Source: Struthio camelus
Lineage: Eukaryota > Chordata > Aves > Struthioniformes > Struthionidae
Direction: 5' to 3'
Length of the DNA stretch: 64,000 bases
Assembly (NCBI RefSeq): GCF_040807025.1
Contig: NC_090982.1
Location: 52,683,112 to 52,747,111 of the forward strand
Positions within the stretch are counted from its first letter, which is position 1. Each line of letters begins with the position of its first letter. The notes under the pieces were generated by a model. The model searched no databases, was not told where the DNA came from, and was given only the letters and a program-made list of their open reading frames with translations. Position numbers and translations under genes: made by a program. Below are positions 13,501 through 28,500 of the stretch, piece by piece.

Positions 13501-16500
13501 ATTTTACCCTCTTTGGTTTTCTGAAACAAGACACAGCATTAGTAGTAGTAGAGAGCGCTAAGGGAAGAAGTAAATCCCATGAACGTGAAATGTAAAGTCC
13601 ATACAGTTTATTTCTAGGATATTATTTTTCTTAGAAGCTCAGCCTGTTTCAGATAAAACCCCTTCCTGAGAAGCCCTGTACATTTATTCAGTATCTGTTT
13701 GCTCATGTTCAATCTTCCATCTCAACTAATGGGTCAAACCCCGGCTTAGCTGAGGTCAAAGGGAAAAAACATGACTTAGGAGGAGGTAAGATTTCACCAA
13801 GCTTGTCTATAACCCTAAATAACACTTTTAAAATCTCAACTACTAGGCAGCATTAATGCAAGCAACTGGTAAAAAGATAAGACAACTAATTTATCTTTTT
13901 TTCCCCCTCACGATTAAAGTCTTGGTCTCTATTTTACTTATTTATTGTAAGAAAACTATTTTTAGCTTTTTATTTATCAAATTTTATTTAAGAAAATTTA
14001 CATAAATTTTAAGGAAAACAGAAAAATCAAGATTATTGACACAACTCGAAAATAAAACAACATCAGAAATCAAGTATACTCACCTTTATTACAGTTGGTG
14101 TAGGTAGTGGTGCAGAAGGGGCTGGAGAAGAGGAAAATCCTTTTGTCAAACCTTCTAAAAGATCGTTTTCACTCATAGGCTATCATTGAATAGGAAAAAA
14201 AAAGTTTTTTAAGCCTTTTCAACTATTAAAAGTATAGTTTAGTCATGAGGTAACAACTCTACGGTATAACTCCACTTTAGGAGTAGAAACTGGGAAAGCT
14301 TACTAACGTTTGAGTAAGTAATCAACTGATAAAACAGTTATCTGGATATCCACTTATTTACCTGAGGTTTTTCTTCAGGTTGTGGCAAGAGCGTTCTTCC
14401 GTCTTTATCCTACAAAAGATAAAGCCCCTTACTTTAAAAGGGAGTCTTTAAATGACCCTGCAACACAAGTATTCTGAGAGAATTCACAGAATGACAAGTA
14501 ACTACTACACAGAAAAATGATCTAACTAGTAACCTCTACTGCTGTTATCCACTGCGTCATTCAAAAATACAGGTCCTGTAACTTAAAAATAGAGCTGAGT
14601 GCCAAAAAGCAATTTGAAATGTGGGATTCTGAGCTCCCCCACTTAGTGTTTCAATTTCCACAGAAATGGCATTATTGATACATAAATTCCCAACTTCCAG
14701 CTTTATATCAATATTCCTAGACGCAGAGTCCAGAAAGGCTCAATCTTCTCACATTGGCAGCTGTGGCAGGTGATGTGCGAGTTTTGGTTATACCTAAGCA
14801 TCCTGTTTATGTCAAATGAGTCGTGTGGTGATGCTTGTAAAAATACCACCTTGAAATGTTTTTAAAGAGGTACAATAAATCACAATTTATTAAGTTATTC
14901 TAAAACACAGAAAGCTAATGAAAGACTCCCAGTGCACTAATCTCAGTCAAAATTATTTATAGGTAGGTATCTTTACTTAAACCACTTCTATGAATATATA
15001 GGCATCTAATGAAAGATGTCAGACATTCAGAAACTACAAACACCAATGCTTATATACTATAATAATGCCTGAAGTAAACACCAACATTCAATAATGAAAT
15101 GGAGCGTCAGCTTCATCCATATATACTGAAGGAAGAAAGGAAAGTAATGAATTACTTTTGCTTCTCTTAATCTGTACTCTGGAGGAATTGTTTCTTCATC
15201 TTCACCCAGTTTTTCCCGTTCTTCCTGTTTGGTTTTCTCCTAAGAGGGGAAAAAAAAAAAGAAGTTAACCATAACTGAACAGGAATGGATACAAGCAAGC
15301 TCTGAACGTCTTTGGTCTACTGATTCTAATTAGGTTTTTTTAATTCAGTCTAACTGCCAAATAAAAATCTCAAGCAAATTTAAAAAGCCCTCTTGGGAAG
15401 GGGTTGGCTTCTCAACCTGTTTTTTCTCTGCCTGTTTCTCTCTGCATAAATCAGGAGTAGTTCTAGCTAGCTCCATAAAGATCAACAGAATTAAGTAAAT
15501 AGACAAGCACAGACCAGTAGCAAAAGAGCACCGGATCTCCGAGCACTAATTCTTTGAAATGCACTCAACAGCTATCTGGACTGTGTGCAAATGAAGGCTA
15601 AACAGTGGAAACGGTAGCTGGATTCATAAACGATTAACCCTGTACAAACAACCTTGGAAGACAACTAAGAAAAGGTAGTAAAGCCAACTTTGGACACTTT
15701 CTGCTGACAGAGTGCCAGCACACCAGAATAGTTGTCCTCTCTTTTTCACTGCATTCGATACCATCTGGCTCATGGCCTGCAGTGGCAAAGGGAAGCATTC
15801 AGATTGTTTAAACAGCATCCCACAAGACAGAATAAAGCTATTTCAGTAACTTACATAGGGCTCCCTGTTAAAATTATAGTCAATGAAAAAAACAAACACT
15901 TATAAACCAGCCCTGATTTACGCAACTCATAAATTTGGTTGCTTTTGAAAAAGGGCTAAACTATGTGCTATTTCTAATGTGCATTTTAGTTCTGCTTTGC
16001 CTCAGCACTAAGGCACTAAGCAGACGTAATTTTCAGAGGCTGAGATCATGTATTACAATGAGAAAAACAATAAAGAAAATGCACTCTGTGCAAATTCTGC
16101 AAGTACTTTCTAAGCAGAACACAGTTGGTTTCATGAGTAAATTTTGTTTTAAAGTAGTGAAAAAATTATCTCTAAATTGTTCAGCCTGAGCAAATACAAC
16201 AACACTGAAGATAACTACATTAACAAGGTATTTTTTGTGAGGTTGGATTATTTTTCTACCTTAACTTTATCCACAGCAGGTTTCTTCTCTTCTGGGTCAG
16301 GCTCCCTCTTTCCTAGACTACTAGACAAGGCTTCCAAAGCTTCATCTGCCTCATGACCAACCTGTAAGGGTATTGACACAGTCAAACAGGACTCCTGGTT
16401 TGGAATTCAGCTGCAGCTGAAGCGACATGTTCATAAAGAAATACTATCACCTTCAGTCACACATTAAGTAAGGTAAACGTGGAGAAATAAAAAACTGTAA

Positions 16501-19500
16501 TGCCTCTTTCCCCGGTTGTCTTCACGTACTTGGTATCTGCTCGGTTCAAGGTATAAGGGAACTTTGAAAGGGGTTTGCTCTGTAAATGCTCTCTTTCCAG
16601 AGACTCATTTACTGCTAAAACCTCCTGCAAGGTTAAGTAGGGCAATTACAGGTAGAATTCGTCTTCTACTGCAGTATTTACTAAGTTGGCAAACAGCATC
16701 TCTTTTATAGGATTAAAAGGCTAGAAGAGACCATGACAACTGTCACTCTGACTTCCTCTATTAAGAAGGTCATAGATCTTCTGCGTTCAGTTGGTATTTG
16801 ACTGATACCATGTTATTTGGAAAGCACTCAGCCTGTGCTGGGAACCGCCAGGCTAAAGAACTCGCCCGAGGAACCTGAAGGGGTCACCCAACTACCCAGG
16901 CTGGTGAGCTGGCTCCCCAGTTTCAACCCTGTAACTGTGGCCTGTATCTCAAATGAAGGACACCTGCTTAGACTAAAAAATATATTGTGGACCTATTCTA
17001 TCAAGTACCCAATTTAATAGTGTTCTGATGATCTTTATTTACTCCTCCCAATCACAGACTGATGCAGATTGGCTTTAATTATGCTAAATTCACTTAATTC
17101 TTTAACAATCAGGTTCTGCAACAAGCTGTTCCCTTGTTCTGTCTGAAACCAGTAAGAACGGTAGAACTACAGGTACCAAGTTCCCTTTCACACATTAGCT
17201 TCATTCAAAAAACCTCCCTGGAACAAATATCTCAGTAATTCTTGAGACATACAGCAAATGTAGCTCCCAGGTGGTTCAATAGGTAGTTCATGCAATGTAA
17301 AGCAAAAAACCACTTCTATCTCCTTAGCTAGATGGAAAATATTCAAAATGTTGAGCATCAAGTCATTATAATTTTTATCACTTTTTTTTTTTATTGCAAG
17401 AAGTGCCAATGTGTTGTGTTGCAGGGATCTATTATGCGGTTAACTCTACAGAGGAAGAATATGCATTACTGAAATAAACCCCTTGACAACATGCTATTAT
17501 CATTGTATAAATAAAGCACTGAGTTTTCCTTTAGCACCCGCTGAGGCTGCTAACTACTCACTGAAGAAACAGCTGATGGAGCTGAAGACTGCACAGTGCA
17601 AGCTGTGGCACGAGGAACTACTTCATCCTTAATAGTTTTTGCAGGCACAGGAGCTGAAGGCTTCTGAAACAGAACAAATGCATTGCATTTTATTGACTGT
17701 GCTAATAAACGTACCTGTTGAACAGCTTTTTAAATAAAGCACAAAAAGAAAAAGAAGGCCTAGAAGCCTAGCTAGAAGCCCTGGAATTAAATATTAAATG
17801 CCAAGCAGAGTTTTCAACACAAGTAATAACTGAAATATTCCACATTCCACTGAAGGCAATAGAAAAGAAATAAAACAAAAAAAACCACACACACACAGAA
17901 ACAGAAGAAAGAAAAGAAAATATTTTTCCTGAAACAGCAGTAACATTATCCAGTCTTAGCAAAATTATCAGCGTCAGCATTTTTACCGAACAGGAGAGAC
18001 ATACTTCAGACATGCTGCTGGGCTTCGACGGTTTGGACTCTGCTGCAGGCTGTACAGGGCGGGCAAAATCTTTTGAAAATTCATCAGCAAGATCAGATTC
18101 ACTCAAAGGCTGCAAAAAAGGACATATGTAGCATGGGGGACTCACTGCTTTTTTTTTTAATTTATTTTTTTTCCTAAGAATTATACTTTAACTTTTCAGA
18201 GAGTAGACAAACTTTTGTGGCCTATACAGAAACAACCTTTCGCGGTTACAGAGAACAAACAGAATGAATTCCACAGTGCATAAAATTAGGAAAAACATAC
18301 TCCTTACAAGGCTAGCGAAAAGGAAAATGTGACTTTTTCATTAGAAAAAAACCTCCCTAAAATTTATTGGCTTATATTTACTACAAACAGTATCATATAA
18401 TTATAACACTTCAAGTATAAAGTACACATAGGTAGTGGGAAGTAGCACCATCAGAATTCTCCCATTTAATATTGTTTTTCCTTTTTTCAACAGAAGTACC
18501 ATTCCTCTCGGGGGCAAAGGCATCCGAAAGTTCTTGTAGTGTGTGCAGTGACTGCTGCCGCTCGATGGTTTCTACTGCAAATGTTTCAGGAAATGGTGAA
18601 TAAACTGCAGTTGTATTTCCCTATTCTATGACCTATTGCTGATGCTCCTGTGACCCTTTAGACTAATGTCTACATCTAAATGTTTAAGTCTTTTCTAGCG
18701 GGGATCTCCATTCACTTGCTAGGCACAGCCTACTTGAATAAATTCATAATATGTAAAATGTCATTCCTAAGGAGAGTCTCTTAACATTTCCCCCTCACAC
18801 TTTTCCTCCATCATCTCTCAAGACCCCTAAGTATTTATAAAAAGTCTCACACGAAGCCCCACTCTTCACGACTACTGAGTTGCTCATTAAACCACTAAAC
18901 CAAAAATTTTTTTGGCCTAACAGCTTTACTCACAAAAGTAATCTCACTGCATTTACTTAAAAGCATGTAGAACGGAAGCCTAAATGAACAGAAGCTCTAG
19001 CTGAAATCATAAGGATGAAGAAATGTTTATTCACCAGGGACTGACAAAGAAATGACAAGTGACTGAAGGTTTTGCAACTACTGACATAACCTTTTTATTT
19101 CACTTTTGACTTCACAGCTTTCAGTTACTGATGATACCACAGGAATACTGGCAAACACATCTTGCTCAAAACTGCCTTCCTCAAATTATAAATGGAGGAC
19201 TAGTGCAGAGAAAAATCCTTCAATGTATTTCTTAAGATACCCCTGTGATTCACTTATAGAACAAATATTCCATTACGTTTGTGTCTCAGACTGATACTGG
19301 CTAGAAAAGTATGGGAATATTTATTCTCCTGCTAATCGCTTATTTCTTTTGGTTCAAGAACTCACAGTTCTGAGCTCACCTCCTGTTTTGATTTTGTATT
19401 TGACGTTACTCAAACTAGGAACCAGCCCCCTTGAACTCATGCTATGTTCCTCTTCTGGAGACTTTTTTTTTTTTTTTAAAAAAAAAAAACCAAAACCATG

Positions 19501-22500
19501 GATGTATCCTCTCTCTCTGCCTCCCTGTGAAACTGGAGGGCTTATCATTTAACACTAGCGTCTGCTTCCCTCAGAGCATAACTGCTCCCTCTTTTTTTCC
19601 CTTACGACATGTTTGGCAGGTGTTCTTCTGTGCAGTGTCTCATACATCACCCATCCAGATGATTAAATGTCTAAGATCTGACAGACACCAATTTATAGAG
19701 ACCTAAAGTCTTTTCATCATTGCCTTTGCGTTTCTCCATATTTCAGATGACTTCATATTTCTGTTAAAAAGGCACAATCTCATTCTCACTTAGATTTGGC
19801 CTGACCTTCATGCTTGTTTCAGAAGAACAGAGGTTACTTGTACTTTTCCAGTCCCAAGCCAGATATTTTGGTAGCACTCCTCAACTCAAAGTATTTCCCA
19901 AAGTGAATCCTTTCATCTCTTCAGTGCACAGCTCCTTTTCCTAATTTTTGCTTTCTTCCTGTGTATCTTTAATTAACCTTTACAACTCTCTCTGTCAACG
20001 TATTTTGCACTTTCTGGGCCACAACGGAGATACTTCTGGCAAAATCCAAGTCGTTCTCTGTGATTAGGAAAAGGTCCACAGCAGATTTTTCCTTCTTTCC
20101 AGTTGTGTTAATTATCATCTGATGACTTAACGAGAGGAAACGGTCAAGAAAACTATAGACTTCCTTGTCTCATTTCTCTCTTTCTTTTGACAGTTCCAGC
20201 AGACTTCTACAGGGAACCCTACCCCAACTTCTCATTTTTCTTTGCATTAACAGTCTTCTCCGTAAGTCTGTAATGTCCGAGTAATTTCTTTTTCTTACTA
20301 TGAGCTCTCTAATCACCATCTGTGAATGTCAGTAAAACAAACTTCCACTTGGCACTTGAGAGCACTGGGCTTTGTGCAAAGAAGTAAACATATAAAAAGA
20401 TTAAGAGACTTACATAAGTGTGCAGAGACAAGTGATGACAGAGAGGGAGAAAAGAGGGTACCTATTCACACTCCTACAATACTGTCAGTTTTCTAACCTT
20501 AGGTTTTTCTTCAGGTTTTGGTACTATTGGTTTTCCATCTTTATCCTGAAAATAAAAAAATATAAATATGGTTGATATCTTTCCATCGTTATAAGAAAGT
20601 GCTATACACGACAGTCACCAGCATAATAATATAAGTGAGGCACACAAGATGGAATCACTGACGCAGTAACAGGAGCCCCCCTGCACAGAGGGAATTCCTA
20701 CATGGCCTGGTAAGCGGATCAGAAAACAATTGTAATGCGAGCATGATACAAACGTGCCAAGAGACTGAAACACTGTTCATTACCGTATTTCTCCTTTAGC
20801 ACAACACAGTATCAATATACGTTAGGAATAAATCCAGTAGTTAAAACAGGCTTTGAGTACCAAAGACAAACTTTTGCACGTGAACTAAAACAGGATTAAA
20901 TCCCAGGTCTGCAGTCAGGCAGTCTTGACATCTCAAACAGAGAAGTAAAACTGCTCCATTCAAAACAATGTCAACATTCAGCTCCAGCCAGTTATATAGC
21001 AACTTTGTTAACATCAATAAGGCTAATAACCATGGCAAAAACTTTCACTTCTGTAAACTAAACAGAATTGCATAGAAAATAGATCTAGGTTCTATTATTG
21101 TTTTTGCTAACCCTGAACAAGTCTCCGTCGTTCCAAGTGACTATTTGTAAAAATGAGTGTAATTTTCATCCCACTTTAAAATAGTGTTTCAAGGCTACCT
21201 CACAAAAGGATACCCAACAACATTTCTAAAAAGAGATATAAACTGAGGGTTAGTCTAAGAAATAAATCACACCATTCTTGGAGAAGGAATGCGGGAACTC
21301 ATTCCTATCAGGAAGACCTGATATTTGCTAATGATATCTGATAAATCAAGTTATTCCCGACAAAGGAAGGGAAAGAATCTAGAGATACAGAAATCACCAA
21401 AAAGGGAAAGCTGCAGATTGAATAATTCTACCGTTTATGTACATATGACCCCTATCCTTGTCCAGAAAGGGTGAAGGAGACAGTTCCCTATTCACAGGGC
21501 AATGGAAAGATGAAAAACTTACCAATTCTGGTGTTAACCTGTATTCTGGAGGTATTGTATCATCTCGTTCTCCTACCTTTTCTTCTTTTTTCTCTTTAGC
21601 TTTTACCTGAAAAAAGGAAGCACAAAAACATTCACTTAGATCAATCCAAAGGAAAATTTAAAACACACTCAACTTCCTTATCAGGATTATTCTGCCTACT
21701 ATTTGAAGAAGTACTAGCATCAGGTTATTTATACACATCAAAGATACTCAAATCCCTCAATTTATTAATGCCAAATTTCTCTGGTAAAGTAATCATTGTT
21801 TAAAGATCAACACAATGCATAAATACAGTTGTATAATTTTAAATTCTAAACCACTGCAGATACTGTTTAGAGTTGTAACTTCATGGCTGTTACTTCTGGA
21901 CTTTTTGGGATACACAAAGTCCTCAGCTTTCCTTGCCTAACATCACTCTGACTACATAAGCTGTAATGCTGGATCTTTTGTCTACCAGAGGCTACCGATA
22001 CACAGATTTTCATTCTCTGGACCTCCTTCATGAAGCGATGCATCCACTAAATTATCTGAAGGCCCAGATTGACTGAATCTGCACTGCAAATACTCTTTTT
22101 TTTGGTCAAAACTGAGCTCCAGCATCTTCCTTCAGCAGCAACTGATTTTCCCCTTTCGCCCCTGTCATTTGCCTACTCTGAGCTGTAAGTAAGGACAGGA
22201 GGAAAAACAGTGAGACTAGTCCGGCAGCGTTATAGGCAGAGTTAAACAAGACTAAACTAAAAAGCCAGAGTTTAACATGCAAAGATAGGGCTACTGTTCA
22301 AAATGTTGAAAAAAAAGATGCCTGAGGAGACAGAGGGAAAGACCACAGCCAAATTAGAAAAATAACGGGGTTTGACAGGAAAAGGAGAACTCTCACCAAA
22401 AAGCAAAAAGGCTATTAAAAAAAACAAACAAACAAACAAACAGTAAACATACGAAAGAAAAGCCTGTTACAAATTGTACCCCATGCTTGGGAAATAACAG

Positions 22501-25500
22501 AGAAACTAAAGCAAACACAGAGGAAGGTGTATGTCCATAGGCATGTGTAATCTAAAAAGGATAGATGATTATCCAGAACATCTGTCTATCTTCTCTCCTA
22601 CCTGTATTTGTTACTTTCTTGATTTTCTTAATCACTTTAGACTGAGACATTTCTTAGAACTTTCGTATCTAAGTCACTTTTTTTTTTAATTATTATTTTA
22701 CACATTTGTATGGTATCTAGCAGAAAGGAACCAAAATTCCACGGGGGATTCTGAAAAATGCTTTAAAAACGAATAAATAAAGCGTATACCTCTGACACCT
22801 CTACAACAGTGCTAAGATCTTCTTCAGGTTCAGGTTCCGGTTCACCAAGAGTATCAAGAAGAGCTTCCATTGCATCATCTTTAATTTCCTGTAATTAAGA
22901 AAAGTGTAAATCATTTTGTTATTGCCATAAAATGACACAGGCTTTACCTTACATGTATCTTTCATGCTGTATACGATGCTCATGCAAACAGCCACCACCA
23001 TATGAGTCATTTCTGCTTGGTTTCACCTGATTTTCTTAACATCAGATCGCAGCATATGGCAATTCTGTGACAAAATCAGCACGTTAAAATAAGTCTCCTC
23101 TTAAGGAGAGAGAAAAAGCAGAAAGAGCAGTATTGCATAATACAACTGCCATATTTTTTGAATTGGCAAGCCTAGAAATTACAAGCTCATATTCTCTCTC
23201 TAGAAAGGAAAAAGGGAAGATTTGTAAAATATGAGAAAATGAAATCACATCCACGTTTTTAAAAAGCCTCACATAGCTGAGAAAACACATTAATTTTAAT
23301 GCTCTGTTGCTCCATTCACAAGAACAACAACAGTTATCCCTGGAGAGGACTCCTGAAGCGGAATTATCTGACCCATTAAGGCAAGATGTTTCAGATGCAG
23401 AACACTCTCCTTGCAGTCTGAGAAGCAGCAATTCCTATTACTCCAATACTGCCTAGGATAAAATGGATTTTCAACTGAAAATGAGGATGATGAGCATCTT
23501 TACAAGATCAGGCACACATACAGCATGCAATGTGTTTACAGCATGTGAAATTTTAATTAGAAGTTAACTAGCCAAAGACAGAGTATCTATACCTCTTTTG
23601 ATTTTGTTTTCTTCTCCTTAGGAGGAGCGGAGCTTTTGACCGAGTTTGCTGCCTCTGCTTGTACAATCTCTCCTTCCTTCCTTGGCTTCTTTTATACACA
23701 GGCAAAATGAGAGATGTAATTACAGGGAAGTTTTTAAAAAGAAAGAAAAAAGGAAAATTGTCAAGATAATTTTAAAGTAAAATATTAAGATAATAATGAC
23801 AATATTTTACAGCAATAAAGGCTTGCAATGGCAAAAAAGCATCAATACCTCTGTCACCGTTGTCTTCTTCTCTTCAGTAGAAGCAGTGCTACAGGTAAAA
23901 TCAGATGATAGGGCATCTGCAAGCTCATCATCTGTCATTGGTTTCTGACCAAGAAATTGCAAACCAGGCTACAGTTATTAAAACTCAAGTATCAATGCGG
24001 TCAAATTCAGTTTAAAATCTGAGTGTGAACTGGCTTACAGAATGATCTTGCAAAGTACAGAAATTCAGGTACACTTTGCTAGAGACATTACCAAGAGACT
24101 CCTGCATGCATAGCTACTATTGCCTACCTTACCACTATTATACCCAAAATCTCAACAAGTATTTGATTTAATTGTTTCAGCTTCAGTCAGTACCCTGAAA
24201 GTTTCTATTTCTTCATTTTAAAAAATGGGTTAAATTCTACTTTTTTTTTTTTTAAATCAGTTTTTATGTTATTTGGCAACCTCAGAGCCCTCTCCCACTT
24301 CCTGGAACTTTTGATGACAGAAGATTTTTTAATTTTCCCAGGAATCCAATGATAACATTGGCTTATTTTCAATAAACTGCAATATAAAAAAAAAAAAAAG
24401 TCTTACTTCAGATCGTTCATCTATTTTTGGTGGGAATCCATCTTTGCTGTTCCCTTTGCTCTAAAATAAGAATTAGTTTTGCGGTGAATGTGAAACAACA
24501 ATATAAAAAAAAAAAAAGAAGAAAATAAGCACAAATAATTATTTTGCTCACTTCACTAACCTTCAACAATTTAACATACTCTGGAGGGAGACTACCTTCC
24601 CGTTTACCCAGTTCTTCTAAGTATCTTGAAGAAATATCTTCCTATGAAAAAAATGCACACATTAATATTTTTGTACTTCTGTTTATTGAACAACTTATTG
24701 TTTCTAATGTAGAGCTATCTACAGTGATACTTCTGGAAAGAAAACGTGAGGATTGGGTAGGTCAGAAGGCCAGTCTTGGAGCATGATCAGATAGTGTCTT
24801 TCAGAACCTAGTGGCATGAACATGCATCTCAACCAGCTTCAAAAGTAGATGCCATCTAGCAAAACTCTGCATGTCCACAGCCAGGTTCCTTCTGCAGTAA
24901 TATATGTCATTTCAATGTCTCAGACCATGGACTATATTATTTCTACCTAGATTGAATTTTAAATATTTATAAATTCTGACGTTTTTACCATGGATGACTA
25001 TTGCATTGAGCTAGTAATCTTGATCTTCCTTTTGTAACTCTCATGTTCAAACTTGGAAAAGTATGCATTCTTCCCCAAATTCTCAATGTTTTACTGTGTT
25101 GCAAGTAGAAATGAAAGCTCCTAGGCTTAGCCTTCTCTTAAGCCTCCATCATTCCCTTTTGTAAATCTGATGCTCAGAAGTCAATGAAAAGAGCAGTGAC
25201 CTTTCTTGACACTTCACTGTTTTCTACTGCAATATATATGTAATTACATCACTTCTGTATTACTAAAAACAATGCTACACTGCAACTGTGCAAACTCCAT
25301 TTTGCCTCTCAGTAGATCAAAGTGACAATCACTGGATCAATGCAATAGTGAGCAACTATACGCATATTTTAGAGATGAGTCGGGGCAAAAAGGGAAAAGG
25401 GCAAACAAGGGAAAAGGGCAAAATATATATACACGTATAAAATACCGTAACTTCTGGATCAGTGTAAACCGGACTAGTAGGCACATCATCTTCAGGTCCA

Positions 25501-28500
25501 CCTAGAGTATCTATTAGGCTATCCAGTGCAGACTCATCCATAGCAGGCTGAAAAATAAGCAGAGGGTTATAGAAGTTATCATTCTGTGCAAAGAAAATCA
25601 AAATCTGAATCATCTGGAGAATCTGTAGAGAGCCCCTGAAGACAACATCAAAAGCTTGCTCTGAACAAGTCCAACACTTGATAAATGTTTTCAGTGAGAA
25701 TTTTCTTAAACTCCTTCCTCAATGCCAGTAACAAGATTATTTCTACTTATATACCAGCCGATATATCTAGACATACATCCATATATATGTACACACACAT
25801 ATATATGTTTACAAAAACAGAACTGAAGATGAAATTTAACTAGCTTTTTGTTGACAGCAATGCTAGATGCAGTAAAAAGGGGTTCTAAGGAAGTCCTATT
25901 AGATAAAACACAAAGGGCATGTCAGTATTCTTTTAGGTATTCTAGTACATAACTAGTACCACTATACATAACTACTACAGAGGAATACTTCAGCAATTGC
26001 CAGTTTAGTTTCTTTATGCTGCAAAACGGACGAAACTGCTGCTGAAAGTGAAGCGTTACAGATAGACATTTTTACCAGTGAAGGACTTGTCTGGGCCGTT
26101 TTATTTATTTACCTCAGTGCTTGGCTTATCAGCTCCAGCAGCCATACTTGCAACAGCATCGGCACCAACTGCACCTGCAACATTTGCCCCACCTGATACG
26201 GGCTTATTTTCAGACTTAGGCTGGGGAAATAAGAAAAAAAGATATAAGACAGCATTATTAAATGATCTTATGTTAAAAATTCTAGAGACAGAACTAAGTA
26301 AAACAGAGACATTCAGTCAGGTATGTATGTATCTGTTGTCCCTGTTCATCTACATTTCCACAAAAAGCAGATAAAGGCTAGTTCTACCTACTGGTTGAGC
26401 GGCCTGGAAGATGGGTAGCTGCACTTTGCTTGATGATACCAAGCCCAAGCTAAGGAGTCCAACTCAGAGGCTGCATATATTTTTTTTAGACCCAGCAACA
26501 GGCTAATAAACCTGCATAGCTTCCAGAAGCTTGGGTAGAGTGAGCTCACCATCTACCGGGAATACTATGTAGATATACCCTGTTTCCAGTGTGATATTGC
26601 TGTGGAAAAAAAGCGTGCAATTTTAACAACTTCACCTCTTTCTTTACTTTGCCAGTAAAAGAAGTCTGCAGTCCAAAACGATTACGAGGCCCTTTCCAAG
26701 CCTCTTTAGAAAGCTTTGACTTACACCTGAATTTCTTTGAAGCTTCCCAATAGTAGTAGTAGTTCTCAATACACCATTAAAATCAGCCACTGACACAGCT
26801 CAAATAGGTAGAATGAAACTGCCTACTTTTTGCTTCAGGGAGTTAGGTGCATGCTAGGAGCAACAGCAGGACAGAAAGCAGATTTTTCTATTACGGACAT
26901 TCTCATTTACTGCAAAGAGACCTGAGTTGTAGGAGGGCTGCAGGAGTCCTCCATGTCACTGTGGCCTTGTTACCCAGACACACGAAGACCAGATTTCCAA
27001 AAGGTCCACATTCTGACTCTGCTACACTTTTTTCCTCCAGCTTTTTGCCCTGCTCACCCCTCTCAAGTGACATCTCCCCCCTCCTTTTCCCTAACCTTTC
27101 TCTTCCTAGTTTTCTCCAGTGTTGCAGTCAGGGAGGATGGGCTGCCACTGCAAACTAGCTAGCCTGCTGACCTTCCACGTTTGGAACAGACATTGCTACT
27201 ACAAAACATGCCCAAAACACTCCATAGATAAAGGAGTTCCACTGTGGCAGCGCTCATACAAAAATCCGTTCACCTGACTGACTGGCAGGTCCTATCCGCT
27301 CACCTTTCAGCAGTGAAAGGGCAGAGGAAAAACTGCAAAGAATCAACAACATTGCCTAAGTAGTTGCAAGGAACTTGCAAAAAGCTTGCATGAATGACAG
27401 AGAAGCCCCAAACACATAGCACACAGGCACAGGCTTAAGTAGGCCTGTAACTGAAAGAAGAAACTTAATGTGACTTATTTGGCTAACAGCCAGAATGCGC
27501 TAGTCAATAAAAATAGATGTGCAAAGACGACAAAAGGTGGATGCACATCAGCATCAGCAAACAACTAGCGCAAACTACCAACATCAACTGCCATGCAGCT
27601 GATGCTTATCCATTAATGCCATCATGGGTAAGCTGGAATTGGTATATTCACTGTTCTACCTAAGCAGTAGGCAAAATCTGAAGTTTCTGAAGTCCCAAAT
27701 TTTGGAGCAGTACAAAGGAGGGTTGTCGTACACACATTTAAAAAACAGCAGAGTTTCAGAGTTTTTCTACATTGTGGTTTTTGCGGCCCAGTCCTGTTTT
27801 ACAATATTCAGCATAAAAGAATTTTGATTTAGATTTCTATCTCCTGTAATAACATAAATAACAACAACTGGATTGCTACTTCTACTATACCTTTGCTGTT
27901 TCTATGGAAGTTGGTTGCGGAAGTTGATCAGTTTGGCTTGTGGTTCCTTTTCCCGTATTATTTGGTTTAGAAGCTGTTGTCACAGAAGGTCCTATTTGGC
28001 TTTTTCCCTGTTTAGAGATAAATATATTGCTGCTAGATAATTTTTGGGCTATTATTTATTCATTTGTTTTTAACAAAAGAGAAGGAAGAAAAACACCACA
28101 AGAAACCCCCCAAGAAAAAAATTATATAACTTACATCACTGGTTTCCTTTTGCTTCCCTTCAGCTGGCTGTTTAGTCTGAGAGTCTGTAGGCTGTCATTT
28201 AATAAAAATTTGAGATCATTTACCCTTACCACCACTCAACGCAAAGGAATCGGATTTAGACTAGTTCAGTAAATATAGCTACAAATACACTGTCTGTCTG
28301 ACTAGAAGTCATTACATAGGAAATAATATTCCCTGTCATCTAGGGAAATTCAGTAAACTCAGGCTACAGAAAGGAAGGTGCACTTCCTGCCTAGAATATA
28401 CACTCTGAAGTGGACAATCCTTTAAACATTTATCTACATAGGGCTTACTTTAACAGAAAAGGTAAAAACCAAGGCTGTATCACTACAGCCGTACCGTGAA

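Noticed and set aside
26550..26599. Exon-like 50-nt segment on the minus strand (TTTTTTTCCACAG acceptor, GTGAGC donor)
   Set aside because: The splice sites look good, but the length is not a multiple of three and would break the CAST frame. Possibly a cryptic or poison exon; no support for use.
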